From: Septoria linicola
Lineage: Eukaryota; Ascomycota; Dothideomycetes; Mycosphaerellales; Mycosphaerellaceae
Direction of reading: 5' to 3'
Assembly (NCBI GenBank): GCA_024114885.1
Contig: CP099424.1
Location: forward strand, 806,001 to 870,000
Length of the DNA: 64,000 bases
Position numbers and translations under genes: made by a program. The notes under the pieces are model-generated. The model worked only from the letters and a program-made list of their open reading frames with translations. It did no database searches and was not told the origin of the DNA. Below, in pieces: positions 10,870-22,391 of this stretch (position 1 is its first letter; each line of letters starts with the position of its first letter).

Positions 10870-11777
10870 GGTCACTCCTGATGCGATCGCGCGCGTGCCT
10901 AAAGATTGTTTGACGACCGTGAAGAGTACTGGAATCAGAATGAACCCTCTGCTGGTGCTCCCTACCTACAAGGCTGGCCCGAGCGGCCGGCAGCTCGCGC
11001 TCAATGTTTCGCCATCGTTCTTGTCTAGTTCGCTCCCAGGTAGTCTGCTGAGCACAAACGAGAGCGCTTCGTGCAAGCGTATGTACCTCAGCCAGCCGCC
11101 TATGACCATGGATCATCACGTTACCTACGTCGGCAATGGTAGGCAAGAGCAAAACCAAGTCCGTGTCAAACCATCGGGTTACCAGGGGCAGAAGCTTGAG
11201 ACACTTCTCCGCTCTGTGAAAGATCATGTTTCGAAGGCAAAGGAGATTTACGGGGATGTGAAATGCCAAAGTTGGAGGGCGGCCGCGGTCTCGCGGAGAA
11301 GACTGGGTTTGAACTCGGAAGCGACTGAGATATGAAGGTCTGGTTGCTGGAAAGTGGGGCCATGTTGTTTGATGGCCGGAGCTTATGTGGTGCGTGTCGG
11401 CTGATGTCGCGCACACAGCATCTATCGTGGAGCTGCTGACCTGCGATCGAGCTCTAAGCATTCTGACGCTGCTTGCCACCGGTTCAGCGACATCAGAGAA
11501 AGATGCATGGCTTCCTTGATAGCGCCAGCTTCGCCCATGCAGAAAGTTTCTTCCTTCGCGGTGCTCGATTGACACGTGGGTATGCGTATGATACATAATG
11601 TACAGATGCCAACGGCGTGGTGTAGCTACAGCGTGCTGGCCACTACCGTTGCACAGCACTGCGATCTGCTCGAGCATTGTGAGTAATGCTGCTTGTGCTC
11701 GCATCATTTGCCGATCTGCTGCATTTCCTTGGACGACTCCAGCCGCTGCCAGTAGTTCTGGCGCTTTTCCAGACCTC
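10870..11777. other. Intergenic, convergent
   Basis: Between the stop codons of the 642-aa gene and Mzm1. A long minus-strand frame (10460-11707) crosses it, but it is antisense to the 3' end of the 642-aa gene, has no domain and low-complexity composition. Nothing is supported here. Confidence 0.5.
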
Positions 11778-12233
11778 TCACAGCAGACTATTCGCCTTAA
11801 CCTCCTTGAAACTCTTCGTCGTCCCCTTCAGCTTCCCCGCCGTATCATTATCCAGCCGTTGCGTATGTTCATGTATATTCAGCTTATACTTCTCGCCCAC
11901 ATCGCCCACTTTCTTCCCTTGCACCACATTCTCCCTCAATATCTGCGTCACGCCCTGTGCATGCTCGACTCCTTGTGCGGCTTCCAGGCTGTCCGGTGTG
12001 AGTTTTGCGCCTGTGCGGAATTCTGTTCGGGCAAATGCGCGTGATGATCGGAGCATAGCATTGTCGCCTGATTATCTATTGTCAGTATATCGGCATACTC
12101 AGGTGGAGCATGAGTATGGATGAGATGTACCTTGAAATGCTATTCTCGTTGCGCGGAGGAGATGTCGATATGTGGCGAGGACAGCGAAGCGATTCGTGGC
12201 GACTTCGAGGTTGGTGAGCACTTTGGAGGCCAT
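11778..12233 (-). CDS. MZM1: Mitochondrial zinc maintenance protein 1 (LYR family)
   Basis: Two exons, 12233-12131 and 12067-11778, with a 63-nt intron whose donor is GTACAT and whose acceptor follows a CTGA branch site; 130 residues. The family signature is present: TYRHLLRATRIAF, then a central helix, and near the end AQGVTQILRENVVQGKKV followed by YKLNIHEHTQRLDND. In yeast Mzm1 is a matrix LYR chaperone that stabilises the Rieske Fe-S protein before insertion into complex III. The N-terminus is about 20 residues longer than usual before the LYR-type tyrosine-arginine; this could be a targeting extension or an unrecognised intron. The remaining sequence is intact. Confidence 0.85.
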
Positions 12234-12833
12234 GGCGGCGATGTGGGAGTAGTGGTTATCGTAGGCGCATTGCGATGGATGCGGACGAGAAGTGCATGTG
12301 AAAGTCGAAGACGCGAGCACGGACATAGCTCGGCCATGAGCACGGACGGCTTGGCGGGCATTTATGTTCACTTGGGATCGATGCTTATAGACACTCATTC
12401 GTGCGTCGCGACGATCAGGGTAGATTGGATCTCAATCGGCCTGTAGCGCTCTCCATAACGATTCCAAACAACAAGTGACATCGAAGACAGCATGAAACTT
12501 CAAGCCGAAGATGTCCATTCGTCCTCTGACAATGGCTGGCAATATACGGAACCAAGAACACACAACAGTACACAAGTCTGCGCTATCGACGGCAGAGCTT
12601 GACTTGCCAGGTAATGCGTGGTAAGCTGCACTGGAATTCCACGTAGCACTTACTGCGCACGCCCAAACTAATGGCGTATCGCGTTCATGTTTTCAAGATT
12701 GGCGATCTGTGTATTTGTGTTTGCCGTCAAGAATAGCATGTGCATGGAAAACAACCCTGATCTTGTTCGCGAAGTTTTATGCTTCCTCATCAACCTTTCT
12801 CCTCCCTAATCCTTGCTACGCAAGGAAGCCATC
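12234..12833. other. Intergenic
   Basis: Between the start of Mzm1 and the stop codon of the repeat-exon gene, both on the minus strand. No gene was recognised; probably the Mzm1 promoter. Confidence 0.45.
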
Positions 12834-15118
12834 TCAACTCTGACACTGGTTCGCGCTGATACCGCAGCTCCCAGTCAACCGCATTCCAAAAGTATTTGGT
12901 CTAGTAGGATCAACGGCCGGCTCGCTCTGGGGGCTGAAATAAAGATCACAGAAGGTCGAGACTGGATCATATTGGAATGCGAAGCAGTTCGAGTCATCAT
13001 CACCTGCAGGAACCCAATCAGCTATAGCTTGGCATAAGTAGTGGTTGTCACTGGATCTTACAGAATTGACCACACGAGTTGTAGTCACTCTGAGGAACGG
13101 TCAAGTTAGGTGTACCAGGCAGGGCAGCTGCATTGCAGACGATGTTGTACGAACACTCGCATTGTGCGTCATACGATGTCAAGCCGGCTTCGCAGGTTGG
13201 AGCGGGAGCTGCACTAGTCTGTTACAAGAGATCGAGTTAGCGAAACTTCTCTCAAATACAACGACCATGAAACCGCAGTGCTGCTGGCCAGTTTCTGTTG
13301 CCCGAGGTGTTATCATGCCTGGTCCGAGACGGTATCAAGAGTCCATAAGGGCGCCGCAACATTCATCATTCTTCAATCCAGGTCAGATCCAGAACGATCT
13401 CCAGCCCATCAAAGGGTGATTTCTGCCAGGACACTTATCACGCCCAGCAGGCCTGTCCATAGATCCGTTGCGCCCCAGTACCAACAGTGTCCACTTCTCC
13501 TCGGTAGCGGAGGCACTCGTTGGGCCCATGCTCGCCACTTTCTGGAGTGGTGATTACACCTTCGCACCGGATGTCTGCCTCGCAGGAGAGCTGGCAAGTG
13601 AGAAGATTCGCTGCGCGCTGTGATCCCAGGCTGTCGGCGACCCGGAAGGTGCCAAAACTTCCACATGTAGGCACAGGTGCCGCGGATGAGGTCAGAGCGG
13701 TCGCCAGCTGTGTTCGACTGGCCATTGTGGAGCGCTTCGAGCTAAATCAAATGTTGGACACATAGACAGCACAGTGCTGTGAAACATTTGCGGCGCAGAT
13801 CCGTGAAACTCGTGACATGGATAATTTTCACGAACGTCAGAGAGGAGAAATCAGCGACTTACAGTAGTGCTAGCAGTGGTCGAAGGTGTCTAGTCGCTGA
13901 GTTAGCGGAGAACAAAGGAGTAGCTGGAAGTTTGGGGACTTGCCGTGCTTGGCGTGGTGCTAGGCCTTTGGAAAGTCAGCATAACGCAAAGTCGCATAAC
14001 AAGTACGTTGTCGATGGCGTAGTGGAGGACGTAGTCGATGGCGTGGTGCTGGGCCTTGAGAGAATTAGCATAGCGTGGTGTTGTGTGGAAGTGTCTGACC
14101 TACGTTGTAGATGGCGTGGTGCTAGGGCTTCGAAAAGTTAGCATGGTTAGTACAGCACGGATAGATTACTTACATTGTAGAAGGCGTGGTACACGGCGTG
14201 GTAGACGGTGTGGTGGATGGCGTGGTAGACGGCGTGGTAGATGGAGTCTGGTTTAACTGTTAGCGCGTAGATATCTGATAGAGTGCTTATAACTCACTGT
14301 GCTAGGGGTGGTACTAGGACTTTATCGCGATTAGTCGAGGACAGCATCATGTAACATGCACCTACGTGGTCTAGTCTCGATTAGCAGATGATTCACACAT
14401 TAGCGTTGACGGGCTGTCGGGCAGACTCACAGAGGCCGTTGTGGATTCAGTGGTCGATGCCTGTGAATGTCAGTTATCGAGAAGGCATGCAAGGACTGGG
14501 CAGGCAACGAAAAGTGGTAGATTCAGTCGTGCTCTCCGTGGTGCTCTCCGTGGTGCTCTCCGTGGTGCTAGCAGTGGTCTTTTGAGTAGCGATTAGCGAG
14601 CAATTCCCGAAATGTGTTTGAAGTGCTGCATCATATCCTACCGATGGAGTAGTGTACACCTTTGTAGTAGTGTACTTCACGATAGTCGTCCTGGTTGTGG
14701 TATACTTTGAAGGGCGGACCGTCTTGGGAACAGTCTTCTGTGGGACGTAGCAAGAGCAGACTGTCTTAGCCGTTTTCTTGGGACCAGACTTGACCGATGA
14801 CAAGAGGCATTCCTTTGGCTTCTTGTGGCACTTGGTGGGCTTTGCTGGCGGACAAGTGGTAGTCGTCTTTGGGTAGCCTGCATTCCTCTTGTAGTATTCA
14901 CGAGGCCTAGCGGTCACAGTGACAGTGGCAGGGAACTCCTTGGAGCAATACTCCTTGGGCGGAGAATAGTCTTTCAATGGCGCATATTTGGCATAGTCGC
15001 CCGACTTGCACACCCCGTGATTCTTGTGCTCCTTGTAGTGAGGGTCGGCAATGGCACTGCCACTCACGGCTTGGAGCGCGCCAAGAAGGAAAATGAATGA
15101 ATAAGTGAGCTGGACCAT
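12834..15118 (-). CDS. Secreted Thr/Pro-rich protein with mini-exon linker and Cys-rich C-terminal modules
   Basis: Starts at 15118 with a signal peptide (MVQLTYSFIFLLGALQAVSGSA) and a Cys/Lys/Thr-rich first exon ending in TTT and STTE repeats. Then follows an array of tiny exons encoding TTPS-type repeats: 14460-14431, 14370-14366 (5 nt), 14319-14298, 14247-14174, 14127-14104, 14054-14007, 13965-13944 and 13889-13863. All intron phases join in frame from 14460 to 13863. One intron (13966-14006 side exon end at 13944) uses a GC donor. The C-terminal part, exons about 13734-13442, 13213-13062 and 13021-12834, holds two cysteine-rich modules resembling PAN/apple domains (for example LTCQLSCEADIRCEG and SNCFAFQYDPVSTFCDLYF). 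A cell-wall or adhesive glycoprotein is inferred. The junction near 14461-14520 is unresolved, and two genes rather than one remains possible. Confidence 0.6.
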
Positions 15119-16458
15119 CGTTGCGATAGTTGTGTCAAACGAGCGTGATGAACGATGTGAAGATTGCGACAGTGGGTGACGAGCATACACCTCTATTGTT
15201 CGCAAGGCAGGGGTCTTTAGCACGAGGCATGTATGCTCTCTGCCGCGAGAGTCGGAGCCGTCGATATTTCATGGCTTGAGCGGAAACCTACTAGGCTACG
15301 ATCTCTGGAGACAGCAGTGTCCATAAAGGCGGAGATGTCATATCTGCCTTGATTGTGTATGCCTAGAATCGCTTTGCCCAGATCACGATTTGTTGTAGCT
15401 CGTATCGACTGCATCGCAAGAGAATCTCACGGTTTTGTAGCCTTGTGAACGAGATAGGCAAGTGCTGTATGGTGAGACGGCTGGAGATCTGCTTTCGGCG
15501 ATCACCTGAAATGGAGACTGTCAGGATCGTACTAGCTGACATCGCTTGGTGGCGTTGCGGTTCGGGAATTTCGTCAGCACGTCTATAAGTGCTCACTGAT
15601 TAGGCAAGCTGACGAGGGTGTATCTCGAAGTAGCTTCGGGTCCCACCACATAGATGTCGACCCGAGACATGACAGCTGCAGCACTACCCGCTCTCGCGAG
15701 TGCTTGTATCATCGTTGTGATTGTGTCTTGAGTATACTTACTGCTGCGTGAGCCATGGTTGCTCAGGCATTTGTGACTGCGCCGCCCTGTGCATATGGTC
15801 TCGCTCGGCTTGTCCTGAAAGTTCATAGTTCAGCACCATTGCCGGAACCTTTTGCAATGGCTTGCTCTGGTTGACCTGGCAGTCATTGCCGATAACTGAG
15901 CGCAACAGGAGGCTCGTATATCAGCTTCAATCAAAGCAGATGAGAGTCGCGTCTGGCTGTTACACGCACACAGTGGGTGCTGTTATTACACTCCCACAGC
16001 ATAAACAGATACACTGAACATGTGTCTTCACATGCCAGCGGATGTGTGAAGCGTGATTCGTCCATTACCTCTTTTGGGAAGCTAGAAATGATTCCCAAAG
16101 GTAGAGTCCACCGTGGAGCAGAGCCGAGTCGCCTAAGTGTACGAATGAAATTGGTGCTGCAGCCAAATCAGACAAGTGCGGTGGCATGGAGAAAGGAGAC
16201 AGGGTCAAAACGCCACGCACGTGCTTCGGTATCGTATCGCAACCCCCTCGACACTCTTAAACTTTGGAACTACAGCAGCCACAAAAAAACGCCAGCAATG
16301 TTCTCGGGCAGTCTTTCTGGTTCAGCCCTGTGGGCGAGCTCAGACAGATCTCCCCGATAACTGCCAATGATGCGTGTAGGAGATTTCTTGAGGTACGTAT
16401 GGCTTCTTCATTCATCTGCTTTTCGTGATCGTTCAGCGAGCATTTTCCTTTCATCGTT
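15119..16458. other. Intergenic, divergent
   Basis: Lies between two divergent gene starts. Several short minus-strand frames (15363-15826) and plus-strand frames occur, without recognisable domains or consistent splice structure. No supported gene. Confidence 0.45.
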
Positions 16459-18242
16459 ATGTTCCAATTGCCCTACTGGAGTCGTCACAAAAGGCGAGCC
16501 ATCATGTGTCGCGTGATTGGATCCATATTCTTGCTATGCTTGCTGGCCGTCTTCTTCTTCCCAGCTGCAGTAACGTCTGGTCCAGTCGCCACAGGAGAAT
16601 CTGCGCCGATACATAAAGCTCGAGATGCTACAGAAGACCCTCGATATGTACCGGAGGAGCGACATGCCGGTGTGCCAGTCGCTGTCATTCCAGAGGAGGA
16701 GGAACTCGTCCTAGCAAAGCCTGTGGCCGTTAGACAGGAGCCACCACAACAGAAGCCAATCAAGCCCAAGGCGGCAGACCGCAGTATTGAGCAGGCTGTG
16801 TCACAACTGAGGTCTCTCTTCCCGGATGAGGTTCGCATGAAGGGGCTGTTATCGCCTTTAACGGCCACAGGCGAAGCACTGCTCAGGGATCTGGCATTTC
16901 GAGTGAGAGCATACAAAGATGCTTTGGCGGCGTGGGAAGCTCTACATTTCGTGGTCGGGGATTATGGTCTGCAGCAACGAGAAATCATTCCGCTTCTACG
17001 AGCAGCAAATCTTCCTTCGGAGACGTTTGCGCACACAGTCCACAGCTACGATCGATTCCGTGCATACATCAACAAGCTTGCGGCACGTCTGTTCCCGTGG
17101 ACTATGGCATTCTATGCTGACCACACCGCTTTACATGCGAGCTTCTACAGCGGTGGCAGAGGACTCGTTCTTACTGCAGGAGACCAGCAGGCACCGTATC
17201 TGCTAGTCACTATCCCATCTTTCCGCAAACTTGGATGTGACTTGCCTATCGAGGTACTCTACCTGGGAGATGAGGATCTGAGCGAAGACTACAGAGATTC
17301 GCTAGAGGCTATACCAGGAGTTTTGACACGAGATTTGAGTCAGATGGTGAACGACGAAGGCTGGGCTTTGAAAGGTAGCAAGTTCCCAGCACTGGAAGAA
17401 ATAATTTAGCTAACGTTGCGCTAGGCTGGGCCATGAAGCCCTTCGCGATCCTCATGTCATCCTTCCGAGAAGTCCTCTTCATCGATGCCGATGCTCTCTT
17501 CCTCGTAAACCCCGAAACGCTCTTCGAGGACGAGCAATACACGAGCACTGGAGCCCTGTTCTTCAAAGATAGGAACCTCAGTCCTGAGAAGAAGAGAGGT
17601 TGGCTGAAATCGATCCTGCCAAATCCCATCTCTGAACATGTCAAGAGGAGCAGACTATGGACAGGCGAGAGTGGACATATGCAAGACTCTGGCGTACTGC
17701 TCATTGACAAGTGGAAGCACTACGTGCCCTTGCTTCTAACCACGCGAATGAATGGGCCGGATCGTGACGGCAACAAGGATTTGGGCAAGAAGGGAGTGTA
17801 CGAAATGGTCTATGGCGATAAAGAGACGTTTTGGCTCAGCTGGGAGCTGGCTGCGGATACTGGATACGCCTTCCACGACAGTGTTGCTGGGAGCATGGGT
17901 GTGTTGAACAACACCGCAGCCAAGAAGGCGTCAGAGGCGATCTGCTCGCCTCAGCTGCTCCACTTCGATCGCGAAGGTCGCCCACTCTGGTTCAATGGAT
18001 ACCTGGCTACCAGCAAGGACAATGACAGTGATCTGAAGAGTTATCAGTCGTTTGACGTCTTCATGCGAGAGCCACGCGAAAAAGGCCGAGCGACAAACTC
18101 AGACGTCTGGACAATCATGCCCTCGAACGTGGTCTGCTTGGAAGCCGAGGAGCACTTTCCGTTCACAGCTCACGAGTCGACTGTGCTGGAAATGTTGCTA
18201 GATCTGGCGAGAAATAGTCTTGACTTTGACGACGCGTCATGA
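16459..18242 (+). CDS. Alpha-1,3-mannosyltransferase (GT71, Mnn1-like)
   Basis: Two exons, 16459-17374 and 17425-18242, with a 50-nt intron bearing a GCTAAC branch site, encode 577 residues. A type II signal anchor lies near residues 15-40 (VIGSIFLLCLLAVFFFPAAV), after a short basic N-terminus, followed by a stem of about 90 residues. The catalytic domain contains GRGLVLTAGD, the sugar-nucleotide block ending LPIEVLYLGDEDL, and FIDADALFLVNP with the DxD motif that binds GDP-mannose with Mn2+. GT71 enzymes extend N- or O-linked mannans in the Golgi lumen. The second ATG at 16504 (MCRVIG) is an alternative start. The frame is intact. Confidence 0.9.
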
Positions 18243-18264
18243 GATATGCGTGGAGAATAGACGA

Positions 18265-18906
18265 TTACAGCTTGTCGGGTTTCCGTGCCAGGCGCTCGTT
18301 CTCAAACGTGAATGCCTCCGCCATCAGCTTCTTCTGATTGGGCAGGCGGTCCATTGCAGGCACATCCTCCTCCTTTGACCACCGCCACTCGGCATGTTCA
18401 ACAGGGTCGAGGCGTACTTCCACAGGCTGCTGAACTGTCACCACATACGAGAATTGCTGCCATGCGACACCTTTCGGACTGGTCCAGCTTACTTCCGACA
18501 GTTTGCCAACCACTTCTCGGACTGTGAGGCCAGTTTCCTCGAAGATCTCTCGCACAAGACCTTGCCGAATCGTCTCTCCTGGATCAACTTTGCCGCCAGG
18601 AAGCTCCCAGTAATTTGGAAACGCCTTTTCGTCTGGTGCCCGTCTGACAGTGAGAAGCTGTGGTCCCGTTGTGCTCTCTTCGGCCGACAATTCGCGAAAG
18701 ATGGCGCCAGTCGCGACGAATCTTATCCCTGGCGGAAGGTTTTCGATCTTGGTGTCCAACGCCGGATCGTTCAGCATTGTGTATGTGCGTGAGTCTGCCA
18801 TCGGTGCTTCCTCTGCAGGAGACTGGAATGTTGGTGTATTGATAGAAAGCTCAAGACAACTACACGACTGCCTATGGTACTTGACATCCAGCCAATCATG
18901 ACTCAT
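18265..18906 (-). CDS. Nudix hydrolase
   Basis: Pyrophosphohydrolase of the Nudix superfamily. The full Nudix box is present (GGKVDPGETIRQGLVREIFEE, then TGL), matching GX5EX7REUXEEXGU with all Mg2+-binding glutamates. It is preceded by the strand FVATGAIFRE and the substrate-loop sequence FPNYWELP. The start at 18801 (MADSRTY, 178 residues) is preferred; the upstream ATG at 18906 would add 35 residues with no similarity to the domain. The substrate cannot be told from sequence; nucleotide-sugar, oxidised nucleotide or dinucleotide cleavage are possible. The stop is 22 bases from the end of the convergent GT71 gene. Confidence 0.88.
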   Translation of the reverse strand: MSHDWLDVKYHRQSCSCLELSINTPTFQSPAEEAPMADSRTYTMLNDPALDTKIENLPPGIRFVATGAIFRELSAEESTTGPQLLTVRRAPDEKAFPNYWELPGGKVDPGETIRQGLVREIFEETGLTVREVVGKLSEVSWTSPKGVAWQQFSYVVTVQQPVEVRLDPVEHAEWRWSKEEDVPAMDRLPNQKKLMAEAFTFENERLARKPDKL

Positions 18907-18949
18907 GACATGCCAAGCCAGTGACAGAAGTCGAGGGCTGATCTATATG

Positions 18950-20598
18950 TTATGAATTGTTGCCTGTTGCGATGCCCCAGAAGTAGCTTGCCCAGCCACC
19001 AAGGAGTAGTACCATCATCGCAGTGAAGAACATGGCGCTGACTTTCCTGTTCAAGCCTGCTTTCTTACCAGTCTCGTACGCCTCTCGCTGTGCATTGATC
19101 TTTTCGCCGTTCTGTTGCCTTTGCTTTCGCGTCCACTGCAGTCTCATAAGATCTTCAGTAAAGAAGCTCCACACGAACAGTGTGACTCCCACAAGCACCG
19201 CGCCAGCAGCCAAGATCACGTAGACAATCACTACGTGGTCGTACGAGTTGTTGTCGTTGTCTTGAATCACGCCTGTGATGATGCGTATGATCATGCTCAT
19301 ACTGTTGTTGACCACGATCTTGATGGCATAGGCGGCGCCGAAAGTGTCCTGGTACCAAATGGAGGTCCTTATCCCATCGATGATTGCAGTAGGCCCTAAG
19401 GTGAATCCAAATGCATAGATGCCGAAAGCGGCGGCGGTTCCGGCCACTGTAGGCCCGAACGCCGCAAGACACATCGCACAAAAGCAGGTCAATCCGCAGA
19501 CGAGAATTATAGTCAAGCGGTGCCCATACCAATCGATAAACAGTCCGAGCAGCGGCACAAGGAAAAAGCCCAAGTATCTTGCAGATGCGGTGTACCAGCC
19601 TGCCTTTGTGCCGTCCACATCGAAACGCTGCTCAGCCAGCTCTGTTGCGTTTTGGGAGAAGACGATAGCCATAGACGTCTGGAATGCCGTAAAACAGATA
19701 AAGCCCCAGAACGCCATTGGTAACTGCAAAGCTTTCTTGATCTCGAACTTCTTCGTATTCTCTCTCAGCTTCTCGCCGGTAGCTGGATCGCTGATCCCAT
19801 CGCTGTAGTGCTTGTCACAATACTTGCGGAAGAACCAAAAAGCGACTGTCGTGACGTTCGTGAACAGATTCATGAAGACAGCAGTCCAGTAGACCCAGCA
19901 GAAGTTACCAGTTCCCTTCGCGATAGGGTTTGCTGTAGCTGTGCCGACAAATGAGCCAATCTTGCCAATAGCCAGCTCCAGTCCAAGAGTCGACGCGAAT
20001 CCGTCCGAAGGTGCGAACCATGAGCTAAAGATCCTGTACTGAGCGACCTGGGTTGCGATGTCGCCCAGTGCCTGCACAATCATACCACCCACCATCAACT
20101 TATAGCTCCGTACAGTAGTGGCTGATGCGATGATGATTGAGCCAAGACTGTAGATGATGTTGCCCCAAACCATGATGCCCGCTCCTCCCATACGATCTGT
20201 AAGAAGTCCAGTGAACAGAATGAGAGCAGTCTTCATAAAGTCCTCTGATGCTTCGAGCAAGGAGTACTGAGTGTTGTCAATATCCAGCTCCTGTATTCCC
20301 GATTAGCATTATATACCACTTCCAACACAGGCTGGCCAACCTTCTTCAGCGTAGACTTCATTGCCCCAGTCACGCCTGATGACCAGTGTGAACCGAATCC
20401 AATCAAGGACACCATGAGCACCGCGAATATTTTCATTCGTGTTGGGACGTGGGTGGACCGTCCACCTTCGCTACGGATAGAGAGGACATCGTCGGAGACA
20501 GCAGCGATGTCGACCTGGAGTTGTTCCTTGCTGATCTCTGGTGAGTCGCGCTGGGCCCCAGTATGGCCCTTGGAGGGCTCAAGAGGCTCTGTTGTCAT
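18950..20598 (-). CDS. MFS transporter
   Basis: Two exons, 20598-20341 and 20290-18950, with a 50-nt intron (GTTGGC donor, GCTAAT branch site), encode 532 residues. The N-terminal tail of about 70 residues is Ser/Glu-rich. About twelve hydrophobic helices follow, starting MKIFAVLMVSLIGFGSHW. The first loop reads MKSTLKKELDIDNTQYSLLEAS, the form seen in a fungal MFS group of unknown substrate; the helix 2-3 loop TGLLTDRMGG is the MFS signature. A plasma-membrane or vacuolar proton-coupled carrier is likely. The C-terminal tail after helix 11 is basic and includes a final helix (FFTAMMVLLLGGWASYFWG). It is intact. Confidence 0.87.
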
Positions 20599-21643
20599 GC
20601 TGCGACAGAGTACTGGTAGATAAGAAGCATGACATCTTATCACATCCGGATAGATCAGTTTTTATAGAATTACCCATGTCCATCTCGGCCGAGCAGATCA
20701 GCGAGGCTGAAGAATTGGAATCTGTTGGGCATGAACAACGTGAAGAAAACGTGTCTTAGGGTGGTCGCTCGGCTCCACAGATCGTTCGAGTTGGCCTTAG
20801 TTGACATACCCGGAGTAGAGCCATCGCGAGCCAAAGCCAGTTTGGCGGGAATGCCGCGTACAGTAGTATGAAGTGGCTTGGCTTGAAGCTTGACATGTAA
20901 GAGAGCTACACTAAGCGTCGCTTGACTGGTCTGAGATCGCTATCAAGATGAAGTCCCTGTCGCGTAAACGCAAAGATCTGACCGTAGCGCTCGGTCAATC
21001 CTACCTACTCAAAAAGGATTAGTAAGCTGGCCAATGTTGGACGTTTTTCGTAGAAGTTCTTTCGACTCTACCTACCTATTAGGCGTAGTAAGCGACTATA
21101 TAGTCCGTAACCTTTCCTATACCGTCGCTTACTACGCCTAATAGGTAGGTAGAGTCGAAAGAACTTCTACGAAAAACGTCGAGTCTAGGGCCTTAGGCAC
21201 AGTTCACGTGATAACGCATTTTCGTTGCACACTCACAGCCAATCATTTTTGGACCCTGTTTTTTTCGTAGAGTAAGATAGACCTCGTAAACTCGGTCAAT
21301 TACTGGTAGGGCAGGCTAGAGAAGAAAAGGTTGTTCCTGCTCTGATACCTATCTTGCTCTTGCTACAACTGAACCGCGAGGCGAAGCTGGCATCGGATTG
21401 ATCCTATCAGTGGCAGCCATACGTCTGCGTGATGTGCAACTTGGTAGTCAGTAGTACTGAAGGTCCTTGCCATGTTGATCAAGAGTTCGCCGGACAGCTT
21501 TTCCTGGTCAAAAATCTCGCCAAGGCGCAAGGTCGAGCGAGATCGGCGCTGGCAGTGAAGTGTCGTGCATGACGCTTGCACCACACCTCCGAATCAGTCA
21601 GACCATTGAGCAGAGATCCGTAATACTGAGAGAAACTGCGAAA
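20599..21643. other. Intergenic region carrying a fold-back repeat
   Basis: No coding sequence was recognised. The region contains a perfect 57-bp inverted repeat (21040-21180) and a repeated 10-mer, CTCGGTCAAT at 20990-20999 and 21291-21300, on either side. The 21000-21300 stretch is richer in TAG/GTA-type words than its surroundings, as often seen in decayed fungal transposon sequence. It separates the MFS gene from riboflavin synthase. Confidence 0.6.
21040..21180. repeat. Perfect 57-bp inverted repeat with 27-nt spacer
   Basis: Left arm 21040-21096 and right arm 21124-21180 are exact reverse complements over 57 bases, separated by 27 bases (21097-21123). The arms begin GACGTTTTTCGTAGAAG and end in AGCGAC. 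A further TTTTTCGTAG copy lies at 21261-21270. A transcript through this stretch would fold into a long perfect hairpin. It could be a fold-back transposable element remnant, a palindrome formed by repair, or a small-RNA precursor. Confidence 0.95.
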
Positions 21644-22391
21644 ATGTTCACGGGAATCGTTGAGATCGTTGGCAGTATGTTTCTCGTCGCTTGTATTCCT
21701 CCATTGACGCTGCGCTGACTCGGAGCCAGCCGTGTCCAAACTCGTGAAGCTCGATGAGTCCTCCAGCGGAGGTGGTGGAACCAGCTTGACAATCAGCGAC
21801 TGCTCAGAGATTCTGGGAGACTGCAATCTTGGCGACAGTATCAGCATCAATGGAACATGCTTGACTGTTACAGAGTTCACCAAGGATGAATTCAAGGTTG
21901 GCGTGTCGCCAGAGACTCTTCGAAGGACGAATCTGGGAAAGCTGAAGGAGGGTAGTGGAGTGAACCTCGAGCGTGCTGTGAGTGCGAGCACGAGAATGGG
22001 AGGGCACTTTGTGCAAGGACATGTCGACACAGTGGCAGTCATTGCAGAAAAGAGACCCGATGGCAATGCCATAACCTTCCGCCTGCAGCCTCGAGACAAG
22101 CGCGTGTTGCGATACATCGTCGAGAAAGGCTATGTGACTCTTGACGGCGCCTCTCTGACTGTTACGACAGTCAACGATGCGGAAGGATGGTGGGAGATCA
22201 TGCTCATTGCTTACACGCAGGAGAAGGTCGTCATGGGCAAGAAGAACGAGGGCGAAGATGTGAACGTCGAGGTTGACATGGTTGGCAAATACGTGGAGAA
22301 AAGTGTTGCTGCATACTTCGAGGGCAGCGGTGGCACTGGCGGTGCGATGCTGGAGAAGATGGTGCAGAATATTGTGAAGGGCACGAAATAG
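21644..22391 (+). CDS. RIB5: Riboflavin synthase alpha chain
   Basis: Catalyses dismutation of two 6,7-dimethyl-8-ribityllumazines to riboflavin in the cytosol. A 31-nt first exon (21644-21674) encodes MFTGIVEIVG, the universal N-terminus; a 55-nt intron (21675-21729) separates it from exon 2 (21730-22391); 230 residues. The two tandem lumazine-binding repeats are visible: the first with ISINGTCLTV and VSPETLRRTNLG, the second with MGGHFVQGHVDTVA, VEKGYVTLDGASLTV and a matching C-terminal half. Length is close to the family's usual size apart from a Gly/Ser-rich loop after SSSGGGG and a slightly extended C-terminus. The gene is intact and is a housekeeping marker for the window. Confidence 0.95.

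Noticed and set aside
10460..11707. 415-codon minus-strand open frame
   Set aside because: Antisense to the end of the 642-aa gene, no domain, His/Arg/Ser-rich composition typical of a shadow frame.
14160..14260. CRISPR-like or simple satellite repeat
   Set aside because: The repeats are 12-nt coding units (TTPS) in exons with splice sites, not spaced direct repeats.
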